From Chaetoceros tenuissimus (lineage: Eukaryota; Bacillariophyta; Thalassiosirophyceae; Chaetocerotales; Chaetocerotaceae), in assembly GCA_021927905.1 (NCBI GenBank), contig BLLK01000022.1:930001-994000 (forward strand): a DNA stretch of 64,000 nucleotides. The letters run 5' to 3'. Below are positions 11,045-21,676 of this stretch, piece after piece. The position numbers were made by a program, and so were the translations under genes. The notes beneath the pieces are model-generated. The model made no database searches and was not told the DNA's origin. It saw nothing but the letters and a program-made list of their open reading frames with translations. Within the stretch, counting starts at the first letter, position 1; every line of letters starts with the position of its first letter.

Positions 11045-11729
11045 AGAGCTAGTGTTAGTACAGACGGGCTAACTACAGACCGGAGCTAAGACGGTATGAA
11101 AATGACGTCATTCCCGTACAAATATGTCGCTGACTGTATCATCTAACGACGACATATATTTCCAATGGTAGTACTGATACATACACTCGTAAGTACATAA
11201 CTTCAAGTAACTACAATACTGCTACAGTCCATACCTATTTATCACTACCATCAACATCATACAAAAACTATACACAAAATACTTTTAATGAATATTATAT
11301 ATTCAAACATTATATATTTATTTTAAGGGGGCACATTAGTTGAGGTGGCACACCCGCGCAGGCGAAGACGAGCATGTGCGCCGCAGGCACAACACCGCTG
11401 GGGCCATTTCCAGCTTAAAAGGGTAAGGCCTTAGTTCGGCGAAACAAACATCGCGTCTAACTGGTTAGGGAAAGGAGGAGATTCGTAGAGTATCTATTTA
11501 AATAGTGAAAATTGGTGTAATAATGTTTAGCTTAGTTTGGCACACTTTTTTGGAATAAGTAATAACAAAGTATTTCCTGTATTATCAGTATTACCATTGG
11601 AAGTACAATATATATGTCGTTAGATGATACAGTCAACGACATATTTGTACGGGAATGATGTCATTTTCATACCGTCTTAGCTCCGGTCTGTAGTTAGCCC
11701 GTCTGTACTAACACTAGCTCAATTTGAGA

Positions 11730-12174
11730 AGCCTTTTGGTGTGTGTTCAACCATGTTCAATGTAGGTCGTTTCATACAAAGGATTTTAATTATGAACGTT
11801 GATTTTTTCAAAAACATAGGAGAAAAGAAAGAGAAAAGGAGGGTCTTCTGTACAAATTTGTATAAAACGCCCCTCTTGGAACCATGATGTTGTACATACC
11901 ACTGACATTCTATTTTACATAATTGAAAAAGTTGTAGCTTATAAAAATCTAAAAATATTCATATTTATTCAAATACAGCCTTTCTCCGCATACAATTCAT
12001 TCAATTATTAGGGTACTACTTAGGTTAGATTTATAGAACCTCCGGAGTCCTGTGTACTCTGAGTATCTAAAATCAGGTCTCAAATTGGTAACACAAGAAA
12101 ATTCCACTCTATTTCTATAGAAATAGAAATTGTTAGTTTCTTATGTTTCAACATTAAAGGTGTCACTTGGATTT
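11730..12174. other. Intergenic right of the nested transposon
   Basis: AT-rich spacer and 3' flank of the TMF1-like gene. No gene was seen. A small near-palindrome (TATTTCTATAGAAATAGAAAT) lies near 12110. Confidence 0.4.
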
Positions 12175-15100
12175 CTAAAATGAGCGCATACCAGTGAAGC
12201 TCGTTGGTATGACTACCTTCTCTTGACGCTTATGTTCGGGTGTTTTTGTCACTTTCTCAGGCTTAGATTGAGCAGATGGATTGTGTTGCACTTCGTTTCC
12301 TTGATTCTCTTCAATCCCCATGAGCGCGTTCAGTTGAGATTTATACATTGCACGGACATCTACAATATCATCTTGCAGTGCCTGAATCTCGATATCTTTC
12401 TGTTGTACTTGAACCTGGAGCTTCTCCACTTGCGATTTATGGTTTTGAAGTTCTTTCATTGCTTCCTTATTTAATGCAGCTTCATTTTCGAGTACAGATC
12501 TTCTTTCCTCAGAATCATGTAATTGTTTGCGAAGAGTATCCCTTTCCAATTTAGTTGCCTTCAAGTTTTGCGAAAGCTGTTCTATAAAGGCAAAACTCTG
12601 ATGTGATGATGTAGGAATCTCATCAGTGCCATCGTCTTGATCGTCGTCTTCTTTATTATCCTCGACGTAATCGTCGGTCCCAAGGCCAAGTAGTGTACTT
12701 TGTAAAATATCAACTTGGTCGACTTTTCCACTTAGACTCCGTTTTGGAGATTTGGCTGTTTGAACTTTGTTTCCAGTCTGCGCCATTGCTACTTCTGCAC
12801 TTTCCATCATTTTTTGTATTTCTTGTTCCAATGAAACCCTTTTGTCCTTTTCTTGTCGTAATTCCACTTCCAATGACTCAATATGGTCATTGAACTGCTC
12901 CTCATTTTCACGCAAAGTTTTTAATACTTCAGATCTTGCTTTGCTTTCATTATCTGTGATTATTTCCTCAAGATTTTTAAAATCAACCTTCAGTATTTCT
13001 AGCTCAGACACAGCATTTTCGTAACTAGATGTTATTTCCTCTACTTGCTTTGTCAATTCTTCGACTCTAGATGTTGACACCAAAAGCTCGGACTCCTTTC
13101 CTTGCAGTGCTCGCCTAGTCTTTTTAATTTCCGCCTCGAGTTCGTTCTTTTCATTTTTTAGTCCATCTTTTTCTATCATGATCTCTTCTATCTCCTTTCT
13201 CAGCTTTGTTTCCAGCTCAGTCCAAGCAGATGATCTAGCTCTATTCTGCCTCTCTGTGCTCTCCAATTGCCTTAGGAGTGGGGCTGAACTCTGCTGTAAA
13301 TCGATACTCAAAGCTGTAAATGTAATAGTTGAGTATTGGTCTCCTCGTAATTCCATGAATGTGATGTGAAATTACCAACTTACCATCGCAACGTCGGACT
13401 GCTTCTTGCCACCTCTTTCTGAGCTCGGCTACTTCATGACGCAATGAATCTTCTCTTAAATTTGCTTCTCTTTCACTAGTTCGTAGCTTTGTTTCTAAAT
13501 CTTGCAAAATGGAATCCTTTTCATTGCGGATACTTTTTGTTTCGTATTCAAGTTCAGCTAATTGATCCTTTAGTGCTTGTTCCATTTCTTTTTTCAATTC
13601 TATATTACGAGCCTTTGCTTCTTTCAAATTTGCTTCCAGGGTTATTATAAGTGAGGCTTTTTTCTCCCTTTCTTCCCTAGCTTCCAGTAAGTCAGAGTCG
13701 AGTTTATCTGCAAGACCTCCTTTTTCTTGTGCTGCTTTGAGGGAGGCCTTTGTATCATTAAGCTCGTTGGTTAAGGAAGTGATTTTTTCATTAGCTACAT
13801 GGTTCTCCTCTTTTTCTTTCTCAAGCTCCTTTTTCAAATCCCTAATGTCAGCTTTCGCTTCACGCACAGATTGCTCCATTGAACTTTGTTTCATTGCAAG
13901 CTTCTCACCCTCCTGTCTAAGAGCCGTTATGATTTCCTCCTGTTCACTTGAGTTATTACCAGCTGATGCTGCCCTAGTATTAGCATCCATGAGCTGTTTT
14001 TTATATTCATCAACCTTTTCTTTTGCTTTATTGATTCGCTTCTTTGCTTCATCCTTGGTCTCCCTTACTTTGATCTCCAAAGCAGCTTTTTCCTTCTCGT
14101 GCATTGCCATCATTTCTGTGATTTGATTAGACTTTGATGCTAGTTGTTGTTCACGCTGATTGACTTTTTCTTGTAAATCTCTGATTTGCTTCGAAAGTTG
14201 GGTTTGCAGCTCTTTGACCTGTATTTCCAACTTTTCCTTCTCTATGTTACTTGCTCCATTAAACGAAGAGTGTAGTTCTTCCTTTGATACATATACTGAT
14301 TCTTCGTCGTCCCCATCGGACAGACCTTCATTATCGTCTAGTGGAGCATTTTGAATGTTATCAGATTTCTCGACCTTGTTATGTTGTACAGAAATAGATG
14401 ATTCTTCATCAGCAATCACTGCATCTTGCTCATGCTGTTCTTCTACGACTATTTCATTGCTGACATGTGTTTGAAGTTTTTCTGCAGCAGCCGATAGAAT
14501 ATTCGATACCGCACCAAATTGAAGAGAAGGCCCAGATTCGATTTCCTCTTCATTCATATTGGGAATTATTTGCTGTTCTTGAGGTTCTTCGTTGTCTTGT
14601 TCTTGTTGGTCAAAGAAGCCTGCTTCTTCCTCCTTTGCTTGGGTCAAATGTTCTTCCACAGTGATTTCAGAAGGCTCATCCTGTGCCGTGATTTCTTGCA
14701 CAGGATCCTCTTCTTCCCCAAAATCAATTTCTTCATCATCGTCGTCTTCGTCATCATAGAGACCTTCTTCTTGAATATCGTCTCCATCTTGTTCAGGTTC
14801 CGCTTCAAATTCTTCGTCAAAAGAATCTATTTTCTCTGCAGCTACAGTTTCTTGAGGCTGTTGCTCTGTTCCCAGTTGCTGTTGCTCTGGTTCTACTCCA
14901 GTTTCTTTCTCCGAGCAATTAATATCCTCATGAGTGCCCTCAGTTATAGCTTCGTTATCTGTCGCCAAGACTGGTTCTTCTGTAACAACATTGGTAGTTT
15001 CGTCATTTTCAATCTTGGGTTCATCGTCATGCATATCCACATTAAAGCTGTCATCTTGGTAAAAATCATCGTCTTCATCAAACAAGTCATCATATGATAC

Positions 15101-15307
15101 AGCTTGTTCAGGAGTTGGCTCCATGACTTCCATGCTACCAGATTGGCTGACTCGATTCTTTGACAGTTCATTTAGGACTTCGGGTGTAGCTCCTACAGAT
15201 TCATTTAGTTGTCCTTCAATGTTTTCAGCTGCTGCTGCTGCCTTTTCAGCTGCTGCTGCTGCCTTTTCAGCCAGCTTTTTTGTCAAGTCACCGAAATTTC
15301 CCCACAT
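12175..15307 (-). CDS. TMF1: TMF1-like golgin (Rab6-binding coiled-coil protein)
   Basis: Two exons, 15307-13384 and 13313-12175 (phase 1, GT-AG), give about 1,020 residues. The N-terminus is a short WGNFGDLTKKL helix followed by Ala/Glu-rich repeats (AEKAAAAAEKAAAAAE). A ~250-residue strongly acidic Glu/Gln/Asp segment follows, then almost continuous coiled coil from about residue 350. The region after the splice (SSAPLLRQLESTERQNRARSSAW) matches the TMF DNA-binding/RING-type domain of TMF1, and near the end LQDDIVDVRAMYKSQLNALMG matches the TMF1 C-terminal Rab6-binding coil. TMF1 tethers vesicles at the trans-Golgi. The acidic middle is poorly conserved in the family. Most overlapping plus-strand ORFs here are shadows of the coiled coil. 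Confidence 0.8.
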
Positions 15308-15873
15308 GATGGAACGAGAATCTGAAGTCTAGTGGCTAAGGCAATCTGAGATGTTTGTCTTTAGGACAGTATGTATGGTGCTATCCATCGAAAGATTGAT
15401 ATGTTATCGTTGTTGTTGTTGGCGACGAGAGAGCTCTCCTCTAAACAAAACGCTCTCCCTTTTTGAAGTCATTCCTCCGAAATGTCGTCAATAAGCGGTA
15501 AAATAACGGATAGTTTACGTTTTACATTATGGAAAATCGGGAAGTGTTTGGAAGATGTTTATTACTTATAATAAAAGTAGAAAAAATGTTAGAGTACAAG
15601 ATATATTTTCTATTTAGACTATTTTGTACTGGTTATAATGATCTTCTCTTGTTACTCTTTAGTTGGAGCTGATCTACATCTAGTATTGGACTAGTATTTC
15701 CCATTGTTGATTGTACCTCATTTCTCTCGTGGAAACTTACTGCTCTGAAGGAGGCAGAAACAAAGTTAACTTTTTGTGAACCTTTGTGACACAATGATGA
15801 GCAGGCATCTGGGATTCTGGTGACAATCGTGCGTGTTTGATTTCATCAAAAGAGCTTTTCTCATTGAATCAAG
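15308..15873. other. Intergenic, divergent promoter region
   Basis: Lies between the starts of the TMF1-like gene and a secreted-protein gene. AT-rich; no ORF, repeat or RNA gene recognised. Confidence 0.4.
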
Positions 15874-17832
15874 ATGAAGTTAAGTGCAAATACTCTCCTC
15901 CTTGGGACTACTCTCGTTCTCGCAAATGCGGAAGATTCATTTCTTCCACCGCAAAATCCATTTCCTTTGGTTCGAAACTTTGTCGCGAATCAAATTGCAC
16001 AGTCGGTAAATGAATGTAACGACAAACAGGTGATTCCACAAGATTCGTGCATTCTTTCCTCTGTTTTGGATGCTGGTATTTCCAGTTTTCTCATGCCTGA
16101 CAATAATGATAATTATTACGGTTACGGAAACTTGGAGAGAAGACTTTTAGGCGGCCAGATTGAGCAGGTGTGTATGATGACTACTTACCTCAAAGGTCCT
16201 GTTTCAGACTTGGTGGATTATGGTGCTCAGTCTTGTCAAATTGAAGACACTACTGAAATTGTGCAAGCTTTCGACAAATATTTCGATGAGTGCCTCCCTT
16301 CTCTGTGTGAAGATGCAGTTGATAATCTAGTCAAGTTTGCAGTGGAGAAACTCTCTGAGTGCACTGGTGTTGTCCTTGATCACGAGTCGTGTGTTGTTCA
16401 AACTTCCATTGATTTGGTATTGGAGGGAATACTGAAAAGCCTGAATGGTGACCAAAATAACAGTTATTACAATGATTCCTTTAGAAGAATTCTTGAGGCA
16501 AGTGACCCTTCTACCAATACTGATGACATTTGTGGATTAGATCAATTCGATACTAGTTCCATCATTGCATTAGTAGAGTACGCCGATGAGAACTGTGCTT
16601 CCAAGGGCCAACCATTATCGGGTGGTGAAGAGATGATGCAAGCAATCGAAACTCTCTTTACTAAAGATTCATGTTTGGGAACATTTTGTCAAGGACTTGA
16701 AACAATGGCAGTGGACATGATGGCAAGGAGTGAGTCCTACGATATGGGAGTGTTGGCTAGTGACTACTTGTTTAATTGTGCAAATGTTGAGATCAATCCA
16801 AATTCTTGTCTTGAGGCAACATTTGCAAACAAGATTGCCACTTTTGTGAATGAAAACATGGGAGAGGAAAGTGATCCGGTTGAAAACACGGCGATTGGGA
16901 GAAAAAAGAGCAGACGTCAATTGACTAGGAAGGAACGAAGAAGACTTGTCTCTTCCTCCAAGGCTCCAAGTAGTACCAAAGCTCCAAGTTCCACAAAGGC
17001 ACCTGGAAGATCAACAAAAGCACCATCATCTACGAAAGCACCTTACTCTTCGAAAGCACCGTCATCTACCAAGGCGCCTTCCTCATCAAAAGCACCAAAA
17101 TCTACAAAGGCACCGTATTATCCGAGGGATGACTACTATCAAAGTCAATGTGCGCTCAAGAGTCTTGACCTAGATTTGTATCTTGAAGAATCTCTCCAAG
17201 AGTGTCCAAATGCTTCAAGTAGCGAAAGAGACGCAATGATTAATAAAGTTGAAAAGTTCAAGGGCTCTAGCTTCAAATGCGTTGACCAACTTTGCTCTTT
17301 GGACTCGCCATTTCTCCTTCTTATTTCCAAGGAACTGGAGCAGTGTATTGGTGAACCGTTGCCTGACTCCCTCTTATATCCGGTGGAAGTAATTGATACT
17401 TCGGTATTGGACACGAAACTTGCATGTATGCTCGAATACTCAATGTCTGACGATTTTAGCACTGGTACCACCGAGGAGGAAATGTGCTTGCCACCTCTCT
17501 TTGATAAAGGCCATCAAATTTGCCAAAGTATCATTGGTCCAGCGGCCTCGGCTTCTTGTGGAGTACAAGAAGGCGAAGAAGAAGATGTGATCACAGACCT
17601 TTGCAGACTCCTTGATGCAATGTCATCTGAGCAAGGGCAAGAGTGTCTAAAGCCTCTCTGTCCTCTCAAGAACAAGAGTTTCCATACAGAAATTCCTTCT
17701 ACTTCTCCTTCTAACTCTTCTGTGAAGACTTCTGCTCCTTCAGTGTCACCCACCACTTCAACTTCAAGCTCAAGCGTTAGGTTTGTTGGGTATGGTATCG
17801 GTCTAAGCTTTGGAATGGCTCTCCTCTTCTAA
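15874..17832 (+). CDS. Secreted, probably GPI-anchored cysteine-repeat protein with Ser/Lys-Ala-Pro linker
   Basis: A single-exon 652-residue protein. Residues 1-19 form a signal peptide (likely cut ANA|ED). The body has three similar units of ~130 residues marked by C-x5-8-P/H-x-x-SC, a CMM/ICG...C segment and CLPSLCEDA / CLGTFCQGL motifs; a more distant fourth unit lies near residues 425-560. A linker at about 365-425 has nine K-A-P units of the form [ST]S[ST]KAP. The C-terminus is Ser/Thr/Pro-rich and ends in a hydrophobic tail without basic residues (GYGIGLSFGMALLF), which is the pattern of a GPI-attachment signal. It probably sits at the cell surface or wall. The Ser-Lys repeats recall silica-associated proteins, but that is only a resemblance. 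No enzyme motif was seen. Confidence 0.8.
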   Translation: MKLSANTLLLGTTLVLANAEDSFLPPQNPFPLVRNFVANQIAQSVNECNDKQVIPQDSCILSSVLDAGISSFLMPDNNDNYYGYGNLERRLLGGQIEQVCMMTTYLKGPVSDLVDYGAQSCQIEDTTEIVQAFDKYFDECLPSLCEDAVDNLVKFAVEKLSECTGVVLDHESCVVQTSIDLVLEGILKSLNGDQNNSYYNDSFRRILEASDPSTNTDDICGLDQFDTSSIIALVEYADENCASKGQPLSGGEEMMQAIETLFTKDSCLGTFCQGLETMAVDMMARSESYDMGVLASDYLFNCANVEINPNSCLEATFANKIATFVNENMGEESDPVENTAIGRKKSRRQLTRKERRRLVSSSKAPSSTKAPSSTKAPGRSTKAPSSTKAPYSSKAPSSTKAPSSSKAPKSTKAPYYPRDDYYQSQCALKSLDLDLYLEESLQECPNASSSERDAMINKVEKFKGSSFKCVDQLCSLDSPFLLLISKELEQCIGEPLPDSLLYPVEVIDTSVLDTKLACMLEYSMSDDFSTGTTEEEMCLPPLFDKGHQICQSIIGPAASASCGVQEGEEEDVITDLCRLLDAMSSEQGQECLKPLCPLKNKSFHTEIPSTSPSNSSVKTSAPSVSPTTSTSSSSVRFVGYGIGLSFGMALLF

Positions 17833-17885
17833 ATAGGACTTTCCTTGATAACATTTACTTAATTTACAAAACATAGGACTTTTCT

Positions 17886-20800
17886 TTATTTCTTTTTGCG
17901 TGGTCTCTTGGATGCTTTTGTAGGATCTTCATCTTTTCTTTTTGTTGATTTCTTTGATCTTTTAGGTTTAGGCCCTCCATGATCCAAACAACGTTTAGAG
18001 CCTCGGCAAGATAGGTGTTGACCACAGATCTTTCCATCCGACAACTCCTTCTGACATCCACGGCGAGGATCTCTAGGTCCATCATGCTCTGGACAATTTG
18101 GACCACCTTGATAAACTTTTTTACCACAGATCTTTCCATCATTAGTTGTTACATATCCACACACAGAGAGTCGTTTACGCCCTCCATGAGATGGACACTT
18201 TAGAGAACGAAAAAAAGTGTCTTCTCCACAGATCTTTCCATCCGACAACTTATGCTGGCATCCAGAGAGTCGTTTAGGTCCTCCATGATCCAAACACAGT
18301 GTAGAGCCTCGGCAAGATAGGTTTTGACCACAGATCTTTCCATCCGACAACTCCTTCCTACATCCTTTTTGAGGATTTCTAGGTCCACCATGCGTTGGAC
18401 ATTTAGAACCACCTTGATAAGTTCTTTTTTCGCAGGTCGTTCCATCTGGCAACTTTTTCCGACATCCACGCTGAGGATTTCTAGGTCCACCATGCTCTGG
18501 ACATTTAGAACCACCTTGAAAAGTTCTTTTTTCGCAGGTCGTTCCATCGGACAACTCATGCTGACATTTCTTCCGAGGTCGCTTAGGTCCACCATGCGTT
18601 GGACATTTAGAACCACCTTGAAAAGTTCTTTTTCCGCAGGTCTTACCACAGGTCGTTCCATCATCAGGCACTACCTCTTGACATCCAGAGATACTTTGAG
18701 GACCTCCATGAAGCAGGCAATTAAGACTACCTAGATAAGTTTTTTCTCCGCAAACACTTCCGTCAGACAACTCATACTGACAACCTGTTGGAGTAAACTT
18801 GGTACGTTTCTTTCCCCCAGTAGAATTCTTCTTCGGACGTTTCTTCAAATCAGTTGCGTTCAAATGTCTTGTTCGTTGGCCTCTTTTAGCACGGTCTCTT
18901 GCCTCTTCTGTGGTAATTGCTTGTCCTTTCACATATCCAAGCCCCTCCAATGTAGTATCCATATGGTCTTCCAATTTTTCACAAGTCTCCTCTCTAGTCA
19001 TTCCATCTCCTTTGCCATATGTATCATACATGATACCTTCAATACCCTTCTTCATATTCTTGCGTTGGACTGGCCATGGTTGTTTTGTCCGATTTACATT
19101 TGTTTGATGATAAAGACTGTGCTTAGGAAAACCCAAAAGATCTGCAATCGTAGATTCATCACAGAATAGATCTAGCCCTTTATCAGCAATTCGGCATACG
19201 ACTACCTTCGCTTCAATTCCATACTCAACTAAAAATTCCTTAAGAGCAGGTATGACAATTGTAAAGAACTCTTCGTGCCTTGTCTTCAACAAATCAAAGA
19301 ACAGAAGGAGCGGATGGTTTTCTGGGAGCAGCTTCTTGAATTCTTCAAGACGCTCCATTGTATCGTGATGTAATGGTCCTTGGCACATATCAATAAGTAG
19401 ATAACGAAGTATGACAGCGTTTTCAATCCCCAAAGCTGTCTTTGCAGCATTGACCCAGCAACCGTCGTCTGCATATTGTTTTTCAAGAGCATTCAATGTT
19501 GAAGAATTTCCAGACAGTGGATCAAAAGTTTTGAAAATGATGTGGATTGTATCACCTTGTTTGCAGTTCCCTGTTATTCTACTTGGTCCTCCAGCAATAC
19601 CAGTATCGATGAATGCAACCCTGAAAGCTTTCAACAATGGTTCGAAGGTAATCATTTTGTAAATAAGATGCTCTTCCAGAGCATCCTTGTCAAGTCCCAA
19701 ACGAAGTATGTCTTCGATGTTGGCGTCAATCAGTGTTGAAGGCCATTCCGCGCGTATCATCTTATCCAGTAAAACTTTTCCAACATCTCCATAATTCTTC
19801 CCATATACGTCCAAGAATTGAGATTTTAAACTCTGACTTGCTTCTGTAGGTTGCGATTGTCGATCTTCTGGAGAGAGAGGCATATCTTTGAATTGTGGAG
19901 TATTTTTGCTAATACCAAGTAGACGAGTAGCCCTGATCTCTGTAAACTCAGAGTCGTTCTCGAATTCCACATTGCGCGCCTGTAGTTCCGCATTGCTTTC
20001 CTGTAGTTCCGCATTGCTTTCCTGTAGTTCCGCATAACTTTCACGTAGTTCTTGATTTTCTTGCTCAAGCTCCCGAATGCGAGCATTGGAGACAGAGTCT
20101 TGAAGTACGTTGCTGCTCTCTTCTTCTGATGTGACACTTGCACAAGCAGCGCCTGCAACGGAGTCTGACTTTGGTATCTCAACACAAAGAAGAGCATCCT
20201 TTTCCTGCTGATTACGATAAGCTGAATCTCGTGATGCAACAGAGATATCCTCGGCTTCTCTAATGAAATCGGCACAATCAGAGTTAGCTCCTGATACAAA
20301 TGGGATCTCTTCTCCATCCCTGGACCCCCCAGTACAGTCAGTGTACTCCGAGTTAGTTTCTGATACAATAGAGCTATGTTCTCCAACCATGTACTGTTCC
20401 TCATTTCCGGAATGATTTTGAAAAAGATCGCTGATGAATTGTTTCTGATCAAAAAGCTCTGCATCCTTTTCCACAAGCTTTTCTTGGAGATCCTCAATTT
20501 CCTGACTCTTGAGGGACACCAATTGTAAAGTTTGCTCAAGCTCTTTTGTTTTTGTTTGAATCTGCATTTCGTAGGACTCCCGAAGACCAGCCATATCTTG
20601 AGACTCTGCTAGTTTCAATTTCTTTTGTAGGTCGGAAACCTGCTTTTCCAAAGGTTCAACCTTTTCCACATACAAATGCTCAATCGACTCTTGTACAATA
20701 TCGAACATCTTGTTAGACTGCTTCAATTTCCTTTCGTACATCTCAGCATCATGTTCAGGCAACTCACTAGTTACTGCTGAAAGCTGCTTGGAGTACTCCT

Positions 20801-21259
20801 CTCTAAGAGCAATTTCCTTCGTTTCAAACTCTTGTTGCAAATTGCGCTCTTTCTCTTTGTACTTATTGAGTAAGGATTCCTTATGCGCAGTCAGTTCAGA
20901 TGCACGCTTTGTTTCCTCTTCACTATTATTCACATTGATAGCTCTCAACATCTCACAATCTGCTTGGTGTTCTGACTTTGCTTGAATCAATTGCTTTTGT
21001 AGATCGGAATTCTCTTGTTTCAGAGATTCAATCGACGCTAGCTGTACCCTCAATTGCTCCTCAAGCTCCTCAACTTTGCTCTCAGCAGCTTTTCTTTTTT
21101 TCTCCTCCTTCTTATGAAGACCTTCGACAAGGTTCAACTTTTTCCTATCAAATAGAAAAGACAATGAGTTGAAAAAGTCAAACGAATCTATTCAATAGCA
21201 AAACCATTTACTTACTTTTGAGCCTTAATTTTCTCCTCTAAATCTCTTCTTGATGGCAT
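17886..21259 (-). CDS. Coiled-coil protein with eight C-terminal Cys/His (C-x9-C-x10-C-x2-H) repeats
   Basis: Exon 1 is only 44 nt (21259-21216, MPSRRDLEEKIKAQ), then a 71-nt intron, then exon 2 (21144-17886), giving 1,100 residues. Residues ~1-430 are coiled coil, including a short tandem ELQESNA repeat. Residues ~450-790 form a globular region that I do not recognise (FRVAFIDTGIAGGPSRITG, LLLFFDLLKTRHEEFF). The C-terminus has eight units of ~34 residues, each C-x9-C-x10-C-x2-H-G-G-P, probably each binding one zinc. A Lys-rich nuclear-localisation-like tail (KPKRSKKSTKRK) follows. The motif resembles the Cys/His repeats of EsV-1-7 proteins of brown algae and the HGG fingers of plant WRKY19-like proteins, but spacing differs. 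A nuclear, nucleic-acid or protein-binding role is inference. It converges with the GPI-type gene 53 bp away. Confidence 0.78.
17960..18780 (-). repeat. Tandem ~102-bp coding repeat (eight Cys/His units)
   Basis: Units are close in DNA as well as protein. The fifth and eighth share the variant CRGS-x2-CLDHGGPK, and the third and fourth are near identical. This indicates recent unit duplication or conversion within the array. Confidence 0.8.
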
Positions 21260-21676
21260 AGTAAACAATGTTGACAGTAGTGTTGTTGGTATTGTATCAA
21301 AGAGCAGAAAATATGGAAAGCGTTTCTCAGAAAGAAAAGGTGATGATTATTTTAAGGAGGTCATTTTTTGCGACGGTAATTTGAAAATTCAAAATTTCTT
21401 GTCTTACAATAGAGTCTTTTGTCTGTCTTGGATTTGCTCTAGCTTTTTTCTAAGAATTTAAAATAACTACATGTTTCAATTTTTTTAAAATTTTAGTCTA
21501 CGCTCTAGATTAAGATAGGAGAACTGAGTGGAAGAATCGGTGGCATTTCCGTCAATTTGAATCATGAATTCAATTTTGAATCGGAAATCAATAGATTTTT
21601 GAATTCACACCTTATCTATTTTTAATTTCGAATTTTTCAATACTTGCGTGGTGGACTTTTTTCATTGTTGCAACCA
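21260..21676. other. Intergenic, divergent promoter region
   Basis: Lies between the coiled-coil/Cys-His gene and the LRR gene. Very AT-rich with several poly-T runs. No gene seen. Confidence 0.4.

Larger units (their letters stand above)
9490..11720. mobile_element. MITE-type DNA transposon (Mutator-like by target duplication), interrupted by an LTR element
   Basis: The two ends form inverted repeats of about 135 bp, starting GAGCTAGTGTTAGTACAG on each strand: the left end is 9490-9493 continued from 11050, the right end runs to 11720. The element is flanked by a perfect 9-bp duplication AATTTGAGA (9481-9489 and 11721-11729). Without the inserted LTR element it is about 675 bp, with no coding capacity. 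A 9-bp duplication with long inverted ends is typical of Mutator-like elements; that family call is inference. The arms differ at only a few places, so it is fairly young. Its interior has a short GC-rich patch (about 11335-11430) that stands out against the AT-rich surroundings. Confidence 0.85.

Noticed and set aside
14519-15097. 192-codon plus-strand ORF, Phe/Leu/Val-rich
   Set aside because: It is the antisense of the Glu/Gln/Asp-rich part of the TMF1-like gene; acidic codons read backwards give hydrophobic strings. No start context or homology.
17886-18664. EsV-1-7-like Cys repeats as evidence of an integrated virus
   Set aside because: The repeat spacing differs from EsV-1-7, the gene has a normal host intron and neighbours, and no other virus-like gene is near. 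Kept as a host gene.
19826-20539. 237-codon minus-strand ORF
   Set aside because: Shifted-frame shadow of the coiled-coil part of the 1,100-residue Cys/His gene; the composition (MRNYRKA repeats) follows from the real repeat ELQESNA.
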